In this document: one piece after another, positions 19,339 through 29,038 of the stretch
Numbering within the stretch: the first letter of the stretch is position 1
Layout of the letters: the number at the start of each line of letters is the position of its first letter
NCBI GenBank assembly: GCA_963829705.1
Contig: CAWHJN010000005.1
Span: 1,240,001 to 1,304,000 of the forward strand
DNA from: CAWHJN01 sp963829705
Lineage (GTDB): Bacteria > Bacteroidota > Rhodothermia > Rhodothermales > BA12
Direction: 5' to 3'
Length of the DNA stretch: 64,000 bases
Position numbers and translations under genes: made by a program
Notes under the pieces: generated by a model
Database searches by the model: none
Told to the model about the DNA's origin: nothing
What the model saw: only the letters and a program-made list of their open reading frames with translations

Positions 19339-20085
19339 TCAAACTGCCTCGCGCCAGCGGCTCCAGCCTGTCGCCACCAGTCGCCCGTCGGCCTCGCGCA
19401 CGATGCGGTGGACGTAGCAACCCGGATCGTCGGCGGCGCGGGCGACTTCGGTGACGAGCACATCGCCGCGCAGCGTCTCGGCCTTGAGCGTCATGTCGAG
19501 GTGCGTCTGCACGTGCGCGTCGAGGAAGTCGGGGTCGAACGCCTCCACCATCCACGCCGCGTAGTGCGTGTTGTTGGCGTGCCGGTTGACGTCGAGGTCG
19601 GCGTGGCGGACGTGGACGGTGTGGCGCGACAGCACCTCGTCTTCCGGCGCGGGCGGGTCGGACAGCGCGAAGGCCTGCGGCATCGAGGAGGGCAGGAACG
19701 TCTGCAACTCGGGCGACGTGCGCCGGGGCCGCCGCTTCTCGACGTCGATGATGAGCCAGCGCGTGGTGCCGCGCGCGACTTCGGTGCCTGCGGCGTCGAA
19801 GGCTCGCACGTCGCGCCAGGCGAACAGCGCCTCGACGCCCGACGGCCACGTTTCGATGCGGATCGGCTCGCCCACGCGCGGCAGCTCGCCCACCTCGATG
19901 CCCATCCGGTTGAGCACCCAGGCGGTGTTTTCCTGGAGCAGCGCGTCCATGCCGAAGCCGAGGTGGGCGGCGTGGTGCCCGGCGAGGTCCTGGAACAGGT
20001 CGAGAAACGCGGGCAGCGTCAGGCGGTCGCCCATGCCGGTTTCGAACGCCCCGACGCGGTACGTGTCGCTGTGGAGGAGGTCCAT
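19339..20085 (-). CDS. Acyl-ACP thioesterase family protein
   Basis: 248 aa from ATG 20085. Double hot-dog fold typical of FatA/FatB-like bacterial acyl-ACP thioesterases: FQDLAGHHAAHLGFGMDALLQENTAWVL in the first domain, and the diagnostic VRHADLDVNRHANNTHYAAWM (Asn/His catalytic stretch) in the second. It would release free fatty acids from acyl carrier protein or hydrolyse a related acyl thioester. No signal peptide. It lies 74 nt downstream of the M16 peptidase gene on the same strand and may be co-transcribed. Confidence 0.88.
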   Translation of the reverse strand: MDLLHSDTYRVGAFETGMGDRLTLPAFLDLFQDLAGHHAAHLGFGMDALLQENTAWVLNRMGIEVGELPRVGEPIRIETWPSGVEALFAWRDVRAFDAAGTEVARGTTRWLIIDVEKRRPRRTSPELQTFLPSSMPQAFALSDPPAPEDEVLSRHTVHVRHADLDVNRHANNTHYAAWMVEAFDPDFLDAHVQTHLDMTLKAETLRGDVLVTEVARAADDPGCYVHRIVREADGRLVATGWSRWREAV

Positions 20086-20159
20086 GTGGAAGAGGTCGAA
20101 GGGTAGAGATCGGAGATGGGCACGGGACGCCAACCTCCGATCTCCAACCTTCCAGGTTT

Positions 20160-23016
20160 CTAATTTCCCGGAGCCATGCTTTCGGGCAGCAGCACCACCT
20201 GCACGTAGCGGTCGAAGTCGATGTACTGCTGCGCGGCCTGCTGAATGGTCTGCGGCGTGAGGGCGTCCACGCGCGTCTGGAAGGCATCGAAATCCGCCGG
20301 GTCGAGGGTGGGGCGCATCGCGTAGTAGTCGAGCGTGCTCACCCAGAACGGGTTGGTCTCGGCCTGCGTCTCGCGCGTGCGCCGAAGCTGCTCCTGCTCT
20401 TTGGCCACGTCCTCCGCGGTCACGCTGCCGTTCTGCACCTTTTCGATCTCCTCGCGCACGGCGGTGGCGAGTTCGTCGGCGCGCTGCGGGTCGCACACGA
20501 AAAAGACGATCATCTGATAGGTCGAGTCCGGCACGTCGTCGGTGCTCGCCTGTACCTGCACGCCGTAGACGCCGCCCCGGTTTTCGCGCAGCTCCTCGCG
20601 CAGCTTGATCGAGAGCACGTCCGCCGTGGCCTGGAGGGCGAGGCGGTTTTCCGGCGTGTACTCGGGCATCGGGCCGTGGAAGAGCATCAGCACCTGGCTC
20701 TGCGGGGCCTCGCCCTTGTAGACGGTTTTCGTGATGACGCCGCCGGGCAGGTCGGGGAAGACGTCCTGCCACGCATCGTCACGGCTGCCGCCGGGCACGG
20801 TGCCGAGGTACGTCTGCGCGAGCGTCGTCAGCGTGGGCACGTCGAAGGCACCGGCAAAGGTGAAGACGAAGTCGGAGGCGTCGCGGAAGCGGTCCTCGTA
20901 GATCGTCTTCAACTCGGTGGCGTCGAGTGCGTCCACCTGCGCGAGCGTCGGCGACTGGCGGCGTGGGTGGTTGCCGAAGAGCGCCTTCTGGAGCGTGTCC
21001 TGCAGCGCGGCGATGGGCGTGGCCGAGCGGTTGGCGAGGAACGCCCGCTGGCTGTTCTGGAAGACGGCCAGCGCGGCCTCGTCCACGCGGGGCTGCGTGA
21101 AGTAGAGGTGGAGAAGCTGGAAGAGCGTCTCCAGATCCTGCGTCGAGGCGCGATCCGTTGAAGCCCTCGTTGGTTTCGCTGATGTACGGGGCCACCTGCA
21201 CGGTCTTGCCCGCGAGCATCTTGTCGAGCGCTGTCCGGTCGAACGCGCCGATGCCGCTCTGCGTGGCGACGTTCGCCGCCACGCCCGCCGCGTACGTCTG
21301 CGCCTCAGGCAGCCGCGACGAGCCACCGTACGACGTGGCGGTGAACACCACCTCGTCGCTCTTGAAATCCGTCGGCTTCATCCGCACGCGCACGCCGTTT
21401 TCGAGCGTGATCTCCGTTACCCCGAGGTTCGGGATCTCCGTCGTCTCGACGACCTCGGCGGGTGCGGGGATGGTTTCGAGGAGCGCTGCGGCGCTGACCT
21501 CATCTACGTACGCATCGAGCGTCTTCTTGCTGATACGATCCGTGAGGCTGACGTAGAGCGTTTCGAGTTCGGCATCCGTCATCTCGTTCTCGTCGGGCCG
21601 GTCGGTGGTGACGACGAGCACGCCGCGGTTACCGGGGGCCAGCAGTTCCTGCACGTGCGTGTTCACCTCGTCCACGGTGATCTCGGGCAGCAGCGCCTGC
21701 GCCAGCCCGTACTCGTAGCCGATGCCGGGAGCGGCGTCGTCCTGCAGGAAAAGCTGCACGTATTCCATCGCCAGCGCGGCGCTCTGCGTGTTGTCGCGCT
21801 CGGCGTAGGCGTCGGCATACGAGCGCAGCACGTCGGTCCGGGCGCGTTCCAGTTCCGAAGCCGTGAAGCCGTGCTGCCGCACGCGCTCGACCTCGGTGAG
21901 TAGGGCTTCCAGCCCGCGCTCGATGCCCGTGCCTTCGACGCCTGCCCGGAGGCTGTACACGTCGAGGCCGCGCACCAATCCGCCGCGCGTCACGCCGGCC
22001 TGCAGGAACGGCGCATCGGCCTGCCGCTGGAGTTCGCCCAGCCGCGCGTTGAGCATCGTGCTGAAGAGGTCGAGCGCGAGCCGCTCGCGGTACCCGCCGA
22101 CGGTGGTGAGCGGCGTCGCGGCCTGCTTGACTACGACCTCGACGGAGGTGACGGGATACTCCCTGTCGGCGACCACTTTGTACACCGTCTCCGCGTGCGC
22201 GGGCGTCGGGATGTCCACGCGCGCGGGCGCACCGGCAGGCGTCTTCAAACTGCTGAAGTGCTCTTTGACGAGCGCCTCGGTGGCGTCGAGGTCGATGTCC
22301 CCGACGACGACGACGGCCTGCTGGTCGGGGCGGTACCAGTCGCGGTAGAAGCGGCGGATGGTTTCCGGGCTGGCGTTCCGCACGATGCTCGTGTCGCCGA
22401 TGGGCAGGCGCGTCTGGTAGCGCGTGCCGTGCAGGTACACGGGGATCAGCCCTTTTTCGAGCACGCGGCCCTGCGCGTTCTGCTGCCGCGCGCGCCACTC
22501 CTCAATGACCACGCCCCGCTCTTTGGCGATCTCCTCGTCCGAAAGCGTCGCGTGGCCCGCCCAGTCCTCCAGCACGTCGAAGGCCGTCCGGTACAACGCG
22601 GTGCTGTCCGTCGGGATGGTGAGCATGTAGACCGTTTCGTCGAAGCTGGTGTAAGCGTTCAGGTCGCCGCCGAAGCGCATCCCGGCGCGTTCGAGAAAGT
22701 TGACGATCTCCTGCTTCTCGAAATTGCGCGTGCCGTTGAAGAGCATGTGCTCGAGAAAGTGCGCCAGCCCCTGCTGGTCGTCGCCTTCCTGCACCGAACC
22801 GGCGTTGACGGCCAGCCGGAGTTCGGCGCGGCGGGCGGGTTCGGTGTTGCGCCGGAGGATGTAGGTGAGGCCGTTGTCGAGCGTACCCACCCGCACCTGC
22901 GGGTCGAGCGGGAGGAGGGCGTCGGGCGCGAGGCTGGGCGGCGCGTCCTGCGCGGCGGCGAGCGCGGGCACGAGCAAGGCGGCGAGCAGCAGCCAGAGGC
23001 GGGAGATCGAGGGCAT
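20160..23016 (-). CDS. M16 (pitrilysin) family zinc peptidase, two-domain (frame broken by one base)
   Basis: Start ATG 23016. A signal peptide (LWLLLAALLVPALAAAQ) precedes the first M16 domain with zinc motif HFLEH (His86, Glu89, His90). The middle M16C region and the inactive second peptidase half follow (VRVRMKPTDFKSDEVVF, NVATQSGIGAFDRTALDKML). After ISETNEGFNGS the frame fails near 21150; the next frame continues with ASTQDLETLFQLLHLYF through to the stop at 20160. One extra base in the ATCGCGCC stretch explains it. The restored protein is about 951 aa, normal for periplasmic zinc peptidases of Bacteroidota. Confidence 0.87.
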
Positions 23017-23180
23017 GGGGTACGGAAGGAGGATCAGGAGAAAACCAGCGGACAGCCACCGGGTGGGCAGCAGGGTGCAACGAACGTGAAAGGCGCATCG
23101 CCCACCGGATCCGCGCGAGGTGGCAGGCGGGTTGGTACGCGCATTCACGCAGCCCAGATTCCTCCAACCCTCTCCCACGC

Positions 23181-23585
23181 ATGGAACCTCTCGCCTCGCT
23201 CGCCGCCTTCCGCGGCACCCACCGCCTGCTGCTCGTGCTGGCGCCTGCTGTGCAGAGCCCCGCGTACGAAAGCCAGATGCTCCAGTTCACCGACACCGAC
23301 GAGGCACGCGCCGCGCGCGATCTGCTCATCGCGCAAGTGCTGTTCGAGGGCGCGAGCCGCGTCGGCAAGCAGGCGCTGGGAGAAGCCGATGCCACCGCGC
23401 TCCGCGCCCACTTCGGCGTCGAGGACGACGGCTTTCTGGCGGTCCTCATCGGCAAGGACGGAACGGAAAAAGAGCGCTACGATGCGCCCGTCGCCGCTGC
23501 CGCCGTCTTCGAGGCCATCGACGCGATGCCGATGCGGCAGCGAGAAATGCGAGAGGATGACGACGGCGAGGCGGGCGATGCGTGA
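23181..23585 (+). CDS. DUF4174 domain protein
   Basis: 134 aa, no signal peptide. Single DUF4174 domain: RLLLVLAPAVQSPAYESQM, RDLLIAQVLFEG, GFLAVLIGKDGTEKERYD and the C-terminal IDAMPMRQREM, which is the family signature. The fold is thioredoxin-like, but no CxxC is present. Function unknown. The stop lies inside the next gene's start region (8-nt overlap), so translation is probably coupled to the App1-type phosphatase. It is divergent from the M16 gene with 164 nt between. Confidence 0.88.
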   Translation: MEPLASLAAFRGTHRLLLVLAPAVQSPAYESQMLQFTDTDEARAARDLLIAQVLFEGASRVGKQALGEADATALRAHFGVEDDGFLAVLIGKDGTEKERYDAPVAAAAVFEAIDAMPMRQREMREDDDGEAGDA

Positions 23586-24717
23586 CGCGCTCTTGCCCCT
23601 CGCCACCGCCGTCGAGACGTGGTTCGATGCGTGGAAATCGCGCCTCGCCGACCGCCTCGGGCCGCCGGGCGCGCCGTTTATCCAGACGTACCGGGGTTTC
23701 GGAACGGCAGACGCCGTCACCGTGCAGGGCCGGGTGCTCGAAGATCCGCGCCTGCGGAAGCCACAGGATGACGACTCGGTGCTCGACAACGTTCTGGCGA
23801 CCGTCCGCCGCATGGAGACGGATGAATTGCCCGGCGTGACGCTGCGCGTTGCCTTCGGCGGTGCCGAGGTGGAGACCGTCACCGACGAGGAGGGCTATTT
23901 CAGCGCCACGCTCGCGCCCGTTCATCCGCTCGACGCGGGCGAGCGGTGGCACACCGCGCGCGTCGCGCTCGCCCGGAGCCCGCGCCACGCCGAGGGCACC
24001 GAGGCGAGTGCTCCTGCGGAGATCCTCGTGCCGCCCGCGTCGGCGCAGTTCGGGCTGATCTCCGACATCGACGACACGATCCTGCAAACCGGCGCGACGA
24101 GTTTTCTTCGGATGGTGCGGACGACGCTCACCGAAAACGCCCTTACGCGCCTGCCCTTCGAGGGCGTCGCGGGCTTCTACCGCGCCCTCGCCCACGGCAC
24201 GCTCGACACCGACGACAACCCCGTGTTCTACGTCTCGAGCAGCCCGTGGAATCTCTACGACCTGCTCGTGGACTTCATGGCCTCGCAGGGCATCCCGCGC
24301 GGCCCGATCCTGCTGCGCGACCTTGGCCTCGACGCCACCAAGTTCATCAAAGCGCCGCACGACACGCACAAAACCGCGGCCATCACCCGCATCCTCGACA
24401 CGTACCCCGACCTGCCGTTCTTCCTCGTCGGCGACAGCGGTCAGCACGACCCGGAGATCTACGCCGCCATCGCCCGTGCCCATCCGGGCCGCATCCGGTG
24501 CATCTACATCCGCGACGTGGCCTCCGACGCACGCGACGCCGAGGTGGCAGAGATCGCCGCGAAGCTGGCCGCCGAACACGACGTCGAGATGGTGCTTGCC
24601 GCCGACAGCTTGCAGGCGGCCCGGCACGCTGAGGCGCGCGGCTGGATCGTCCCCGCCGACCTGCCTGACGTGGCGGCAGAGAAGGCGAAGGACGAGCAGG
24701 CCGGGCACGAATCTTGA
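23578..24717 (+). CDS. App1-type phosphatidate phosphatase family protein
   Basis: 379 aa from ATG 23578. Central and C-terminal parts match the App1/DUF2183 HAD-like phosphatase family: catalytic SDIDDTILQTGA (Asp163 and Asp165), VFYVSSSPWNLYDLL, and FFLVGDSGQHDPEIY. The N-terminal ~150 residues form a beta-rich module (FIQTYRGFGTADAVTVQGRVLED), also typical for the family. Yeast App1 dephosphorylates phosphatidic acid; bacterial homologs are uncharacterised. The 8-nt overlap with the DUF4174 gene implies co-translation. Confidence 0.9.
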   Translation: MRDALLPLATAVETWFDAWKSRLADRLGPPGAPFIQTYRGFGTADAVTVQGRVLEDPRLRKPQDDDSVLDNVLATVRRMETDELPGVTLRVAFGGAEVETVTDEEGYFSATLAPVHPLDAGERWHTARVALARSPRHAEGTEASAPAEILVPPASAQFGLISDIDDTILQTGATSFLRMVRTTLTENALTRLPFEGVAGFYRALAHGTLDTDDNPVFYVSSSPWNLYDLLVDFMASQGIPRGPILLRDLGLDATKFIKAPHDTHKTAAITRILDTYPDLPFFLVGDSGQHDPEIYAAIARAHPGRIRCIYIRDVASDARDAEVAEIAAKLAAEHDVEMVLAADSLQAARHAEARGWIVPADLPDVAAEKAKDEQAGHES

Positions 24718-24757
24718 CTTTGGGGCAGGCGTTGTATCCCCACGCCTTTCCCCGCCC

Positions 24758-25546
24758 ATGCTCCACTACCGCCGCTTCGACCGTTCGCCCGATGCCGAGT
24801 GGGTCGTGTTCGTCCACGGCGCTGGCGGCTCATCGAGCATCTGGCACCGCCAGATCCGCGAGTTCAGCGCGCAGTACAACGTGCTGCTGGTGGATTTGCG
24901 CGGCCACGGACTGTCGAAGCTCTCCGAGGCCGAGGCGGCGCGCAAGCTCTATTCGTTCGAGGACGTCAGCCGCGAGGTGCTGGATGTGCTCGACCACGCG
25001 GGCGTCGAGAAGGCGCACTTCGTGGGGATTTCGCTGGGCTGCATCCTCATCCGCACCATCGGCGAGATCGCGCCGCAGCGCGTGCAGACGATGACGCTCG
25101 GCGGGGCCATCGTGCGGCTCGACCTCCGGTCGCGTTTTCTCGTGGGCGCGGGGCACCTGCTCAAGCGGTTCATCCCGTTCATGTGGCTCTACAAGCTGTT
25201 CGCGTGGATCATCATGCCGCGTCGCCAGCACCGCGAGTCGCGCCTGCTGTTCGTGAACGAGGCCAAAAAGCTGGCGCAGCGCGAGTTCTTGCGATGGTAC
25301 AAGCTCACGGCAGGCGTGAACCCCATCCTCCGCTTTTTCCGCGAGAAAGAACTCGCCATCCCCACGCTGTACGTGATGGGCGAGGAGGATCACCTGTTTC
25401 TCGCGCCCGTGCGGCAGGTGGCGGCAGCGCACGCGAGCAGCACGCTGGCGGTGATCGCCAACTCCGGCCACGTCGTCAACGTCGACCAGCCCGAGCACTT
25501 CAACGCCCTCACGCTCGACTTTCTGGGCAGGCACCGGGCGGCGTGA
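24758..25546 (+). CDS. Alpha/beta hydrolase
   Basis: 262 aa from ATG 24758. Alpha/beta hydrolase fold with oxyanion stretch VFVHGAGGSSSIWH, nucleophile Ser92 in VGISLG, acid Asp211 in GEEDHLF and His238 in NSGHVVN. The lid region (MWLYKLFAWIIMP) is hydrophobic, suggesting a lipid-like or membrane-proximal substrate. It lies 40 nt after the App1-type phosphatase gene on the same strand. Substrate unknown; a carboxylesterase or acylglycerol lipase is possible. Confidence 0.88.
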   Translation: MLHYRRFDRSPDAEWVVFVHGAGGSSSIWHRQIREFSAQYNVLLVDLRGHGLSKLSEAEAARKLYSFEDVSREVLDVLDHAGVEKAHFVGISLGCILIRTIGEIAPQRVQTMTLGGAIVRLDLRSRFLVGAGHLLKRFIPFMWLYKLFAWIIMPRRQHRESRLLFVNEAKKLAQREFLRWYKLTAGVNPILRFFREKELAIPTLYVMGEEDHLFLAPVRQVAAAHASSTLAVIANSGHVVNVDQPEHFNALTLDFLGRHRAA

Positions 25547-25660
25547 GCACGCGGCAGCGAACCAGCCGCCGATAAGCGGGCGACCGGCTTGGCTTCGGCG
25601 TAGATTCGAGGCGTCCGTGCCACACGCGGCGTGTCGCACGCTCCTCCAAGCCCCGACTCG

Positions 25661-27778
25661 ATGGCTGCCAAGACCAAGCTCAAGAAAAACCTCACGCTTT
25701 TCGACGTCTACGCCGTCAGCACAGGCGCGATGTTCTCCTCGGGCTTCTTCCTGCTGCCCGGCCTGGCGACGGCGCAGGCGGGGCCTTCGGCTATCCTGGC
25801 GTATTTGCTGGCGGGCGTGTTCATCCTCCCCGCGATGCTGTCGATCGCCGAGTTGAGCACGGCGATGCCCAAGTCCGGCGGCACGTACTATTTCCTCGAC
25901 AGGAGCCTGGGGCCGCTGGCAGGGACGGTAGGAGGGCTGGGAACGTGGCTTGCGCTCGTACTCAAAAGTGCCTTCGCTCTCATCGGAATGGGGGCCTACC
26001 TCGTGCTGTTCATGGACGAGGTCCCGATCAAGTCGCTCGCCGTCGGGCTGACGGTGGGCTTTACCGCCCTCAATATTTTCGGCGCGAAGGAGACGACAGG
26101 CTTGCAGCGCATCCTGGTAGCGACGCTCGTGGCTGTGCTGGCGTTTTTCGTGGTGCAGGGGCTTGTGGCGGTGGGCACGCTGGGCGCCGCCAACCTCACG
26201 CGGCAACTCACCCCCTTCGCCCCCTTCGGAGTGAGTGGACTTTTGAGCACCATCGGGTTCGTGTTCGTGAGCTACGCCGGGCTGACGAAGGTGACGAGCG
26301 TGGCCGAGGAGGTGCAAAACCCCGACCGCAACATTCCGCTGGGCATGGTGCTCTCGCTCGCCACGGCCACGTTTATCTACGTCGTCGGCGTGTTCATCAT
26401 GGTGGTCGTCCTGGAGCCGAACGAACTGCGCAGCGACCTCACGCCCGTGGCCACGGCGGCGGAAAGCTTTTTCTCGTGGCTTCCCGGCAACCTCGGGCTC
26501 GTGCTCATCATCATCGCGGCCATCGCTGCGTTTGCCTCGACGGGCAACGCGGGCATCCTGTCGGCCTCGCGGTATCCGTACGCGATGGCGCGCGACCACC
26601 TCGTCTCGGCAAAGCTGGCGCGCGTCGGCCGCTTCGGGACGCCCGTGCCGGCTGTGTTGCTCACCTCAGTGCTGATGATCGCGGTGATCGTGCTGCTCGA
26701 CGTCGAGGGCATCGCCAAGCTGGCGAGCGCATTCCAGCTCATCATCTTCGGCCTCATCAACGTCGCCCTCATCGTGATGCGCGAGAGTCGTATCCCGGGC
26801 TACGTGCCGGGCTACCGGAGTCCGTTTTATCCGTGGGTGCAGATAGTGGGCATTCTCGCGCCTGTGGTGTTGGTGGCACAGCTGGGCGCGCTGACGATTG
26901 GCCTGACTCTGTTGCTCGTGCTGGCGGGCGTCGGGTGGTACATCGTGTACGTCCGCAACAACCCACAGGTGGCGCGCGAGGGAGCCATCTATCATCTGTT
27001 CGCTCGCCTCGGACAGAAACAGTATGCCGGGCTCGACGGCGAGCTGCGCGTGATCCTGAAGGAAAAAGGCATGGCCGACGAGACGCCCTTCGAGGAGCTC
27101 GTCACGCGCGCCGCCGTGCTGGACGTGAACGAGGATCTGACGTTCGAGGAGGTGGCGCGCCGGGCGTCGGAGGTGCTGGCGAGATCGCTACCGCTGACGG
27201 CGGAGGCCCTGGCGGCACGCTTTCTCGAAGGCTCGCGCTACGGCGCGACGCCCGTGGCGCTGGGGGCCGCCCTGCCGCACGCGCGCCTCGCAACGGCGGT
27301 AACGTCGCACCTCGTCATGGTGCGGATGCGGCGCGGGATGCACATCCAGTTCGAAGATGCCGAGCCGTTTCACGACCCCGACGAGCCCGTCTACGCGCTC
27401 TTCTTCCTCGTAAGCCCAGAGGACCCACCGGGGCCGCACCTGCGGACGCTCGCCAACATCGCCAGCCGCATCGACGAGGAGGGCTTCCTCGATGCCTGGC
27501 GCGGCGCGCGGACGGAGCAGGAGTTGAAAGAAGCGCTCATCAGCCACGAGCGCTACCTGTCGCTGCTGCTCGAAGCGAGCGGCCCCACGGCTGCGCTCGT
27601 CGGCAGGCCGCTGCACGCACTGCGCTTTCCCGAAGGCACCATGGTCGCGCTGATCCGCCGCCGCGGGCAGAGCACGGTGCCCAACGGCTCCACGGTGCTC
27701 GAAACGGGCGACCGCATTACGATCATCGGCGACGCCAGCGGCATTCGCGAGATGCAGCAGACCTACGCCGCCTCGTAG
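25661..27778 (+). CDS. APC-family amino acid permease fused to PTS EIIA-like and TrkA-C domains
   Basis: 705 aa from ATG 25661 (GTG 25631 would add ten residues). Residues 1-430 are a 12-helix APC permease (TLFDVYAVSTGAMFSSGFFLLPG, ELSTAMPKSGGTYYFLDRSLGP). Residues ~475-625 resemble a PTS EIIA type-2 domain, with the phospho-acceptor His540 in LGAALPHARL. Residues ~640-700 are a TrkA-C (RCK-C) domain (LVGRPLHALRFPEGTMVALIRR, ETGDRITIIGD). The transport substrate is probably an amino acid. The regulatory tail suggests control by a phosphotransfer chain and a small ligand. No PTS partner gene is in the window. Confidence 0.88.
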   Translation: MAAKTKLKKNLTLFDVYAVSTGAMFSSGFFLLPGLATAQAGPSAILAYLLAGVFILPAMLSIAELSTAMPKSGGTYYFLDRSLGPLAGTVGGLGTWLALVLKSAFALIGMGAYLVLFMDEVPIKSLAVGLTVGFTALNIFGAKETTGLQRILVATLVAVLAFFVVQGLVAVGTLGAANLTRQLTPFAPFGVSGLLSTIGFVFVSYAGLTKVTSVAEEVQNPDRNIPLGMVLSLATATFIYVVGVFIMVVVLEPNELRSDLTPVATAAESFFSWLPGNLGLVLIIIAAIAAFASTGNAGILSASRYPYAMARDHLVSAKLARVGRFGTPVPAVLLTSVLMIAVIVLLDVEGIAKLASAFQLIIFGLINVALIVMRESRIPGYVPGYRSPFYPWVQIVGILAPVVLVAQLGALTIGLTLLLVLAGVGWYIVYVRNNPQVAREGAIYHLFARLGQKQYAGLDGELRVILKEKGMADETPFEELVTRAAVLDVNEDLTFEEVARRASEVLARSLPLTAEALAARFLEGSRYGATPVALGAALPHARLATAVTSHLVMVRMRRGMHIQFEDAEPFHDPDEPVYALFFLVSPEDPPGPHLRTLANIASRIDEEGFLDAWRGARTEQELKEALISHERYLSLLLEASGPTAALVGRPLHALRFPEGTMVALIRRRGQSTVPNGSTVLETGDRITIIGDASGIREMQQTYAAS

Positions 27779-27796
27779 TCAGCCGGGGCGAAACAG

Positions 27797-27825
27797 GTAG
27801 GGACGGGCCTGAAGCCCGCCCCTAC
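27797..27825. repeat. 12-bp-stem hairpin, possible terminator or REP-like element
   Basis: GTAGGGACGGGC and GCCCGCCCCTAC are separated by CTGAA and form a 12-bp stem with one A-C mismatch. It sits 19 nt after the permease stop and 6 nt before the truncated clpB copy. There is no U-tract, so intrinsic termination is uncertain; the GTAGGGGCGGGC-type palindrome also resembles repetitive extragenic elements. Confidence 0.5.
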
Positions 27826-27831
27826 GTGGCC

Positions 27832-27927
27832 TCACGCGGTCGCTGCCTTCGTCGTCTCGATGGTCAATCCTGAACCATCGTCGGTGGCGTCGATTTTCAG
27901 CGTCTCGCCTTCCTCGACCCAGCCGCT
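27832..27927 (-). repeat. Duplicated, diverged copy of the clpB 3' end (left boundary of island)
   Basis: These 96 nt align without gaps to 34935-35030, the 3' end of clpB, with 8 mismatches. Read on the minus strand they encode the same ClpB C-terminal peptide, ending DDGSGLTIETTKAATA and a stop; all 8 differences are synonymous. Similarity stops abruptly at 27927. The copy lacks the rest of clpB and is therefore a displaced gene end marking where the 7-kb segment joined the chromosome. Confidence 0.9.
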
Positions 27928-28170
27928 GACGCTTCATTCGTATGTTGCGCCCCCTCACGAACCGACTGTATGTCTGCTCCTCCTATCCACACACTCACCG
28001 ATATCTTTCGCAGCACCGATTATGCGCTCGACCTGTTCACGCCGGAAGAAATCGCCGCGCTTGAACTGTTTGACCGGAAAGGGAAGCCCTATCTCCATGA
28101 TCCCATCCGAGATCGTGACCTGCTGGCAAAGCCGGAAGAAGTCGTCCGCCAGCTTTTCCTGCGTCAATTA

Positions 28171-28187
28171 GAGTCCCTAACAAAACC
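28171..28187 (+). repeat. Left terminal inverted repeat of the IS
   Basis: GAGTCCCTAACAAAACC, a perfect inverted match to the right end at 29022-29038; preceded by the TTA target duplication. Confidence 0.95.
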
Positions 28188-28205
28188 GCGATGTAGATTG
28201 GGCTC

Positions 28206-29032
28206 ATGGCCCAACCTCTCGTCTCCGATGCGCTCTGGGCAGTGACCGAGCCGCTGCTGCCTGTCGAAGCGCCCAAGCCCAAAGGCGGACGTCCTCGTCT
28301 TCCAGATCGAGCGGCTCTGACGGGCATCCTCTTCGTGCTCAAGAGCGGCATCCCGTGGGAGATGCTGCCCCAAGAACTCGGCTGCGGAAGCGGCATGACG
28401 TGCTGGCGGCGCCTGCGCGACTGGCACGAAGCCGGTGTGTGGCATCAACTGCACCGCACGCTGCTCGACCGCCTCGGCGAAGCGGGCCAGATCGACTGGT
28501 CGCGTGCCTGCCTCGACTCTGCCACCATCGCAGCACCGGGTGCAGGTAAAAGGGGGCTACCTGCCTCACCGCCTGCGTTGGCCCGAACCCGACGGATCGC
28601 GGCAAACCGGGCACGAAGCGCCATGTTGTGGTAGATGCACGGGGCACACCACTGGCGGTGCTGCTCTCCCCGGCCAACACGCATGACTCGCTGATGCTCG
28701 AGCCGCTCTTGGACGCTATCAACCCGGTACGTCTGCCGTATGGCCGACCGCGCAAGCGTCCTGGCAAGGTGCATGCAGACAAGGGCTACGACTACGCTCG
28801 CTGTCGCCGAGCGCTCACGCGCCGCAACATCTTGGTGCGCATCGCCGAGCGTGGCGTCGACTCCTGCCATAAGCTGGGCCGACACCGGTGGGTGGTGGAG
28901 CGGACGCTGGCGTGGCTATCGAAATACCGGCGCTTGAAGGTGCGATACGAGCGGCGGCGGGACATTCACGAGGCGTTCGTTGTGCTCGGCTGTGCCCTGA
29001 TCACTTGGAACGCTGTCCAGAGGTTTTGTTAG
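28206..29032 (+). CDS. IS5-family transposase, two overlapping frames
   Basis: The first frame (28206-28634) begins MAQPLVSDALWAVTEPLLP and contains GGRPRLPDRAALTGILFVLKSG and the first catalytic Asp in ACLDSATI. The second frame ends at 29032 and includes GPNPTDRGKPGTKRHVVVDARG (second Asp), HADKGYDYA and the catalytic Glu in RWVVERTLAWLSKYRRL. Frame change is needed near the run A4G5 at 28548-28556: frame 2 is closed by TAA at 28547-28549 and open from 28550 onward, so a -1 slip there yields a DDE transposase of about 275 aa. This matches programmed frameshifting known in the IS427 group, although an indel cannot be excluded. Confidence 0.9.
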
Positions 29033-29038
29033 GGACTC
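29022..29038 (+). repeat. Right terminal inverted repeat of the IS
   Basis: GGTTTTGTTAGGGACTC, the exact reverse complement of the left end; followed by the TTA target duplication. Confidence 0.95.

Larger units (their letters stand above)
28171..29038 (+). mobile_element. IS5-family insertion sequence (IS427-like), 868 bp
   Basis: Bounded by perfect 17-bp terminal inverted repeats, GAGTCCCTAACAAAACC at 28171-28187 and its reverse complement at 29022-29038. Flanked by a 3-bp direct repeat TTA (28168-28170 and 29039-29041), the target duplication expected for the IS427 group. It carries a transposase encoded in two overlapping frames. Insertion is within codon 67 of the nuclease-methylase gene, and the perfect ends and target repeat indicate a recent event. 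Confidence 0.95.

Noticed and set aside
27860..28171. 103-codon plus-strand frame overlapping the clpB end copy
   Set aside because: It is antisense to the duplicated clpB end, and its similarity to the frame near 34909 reflects only that duplication.
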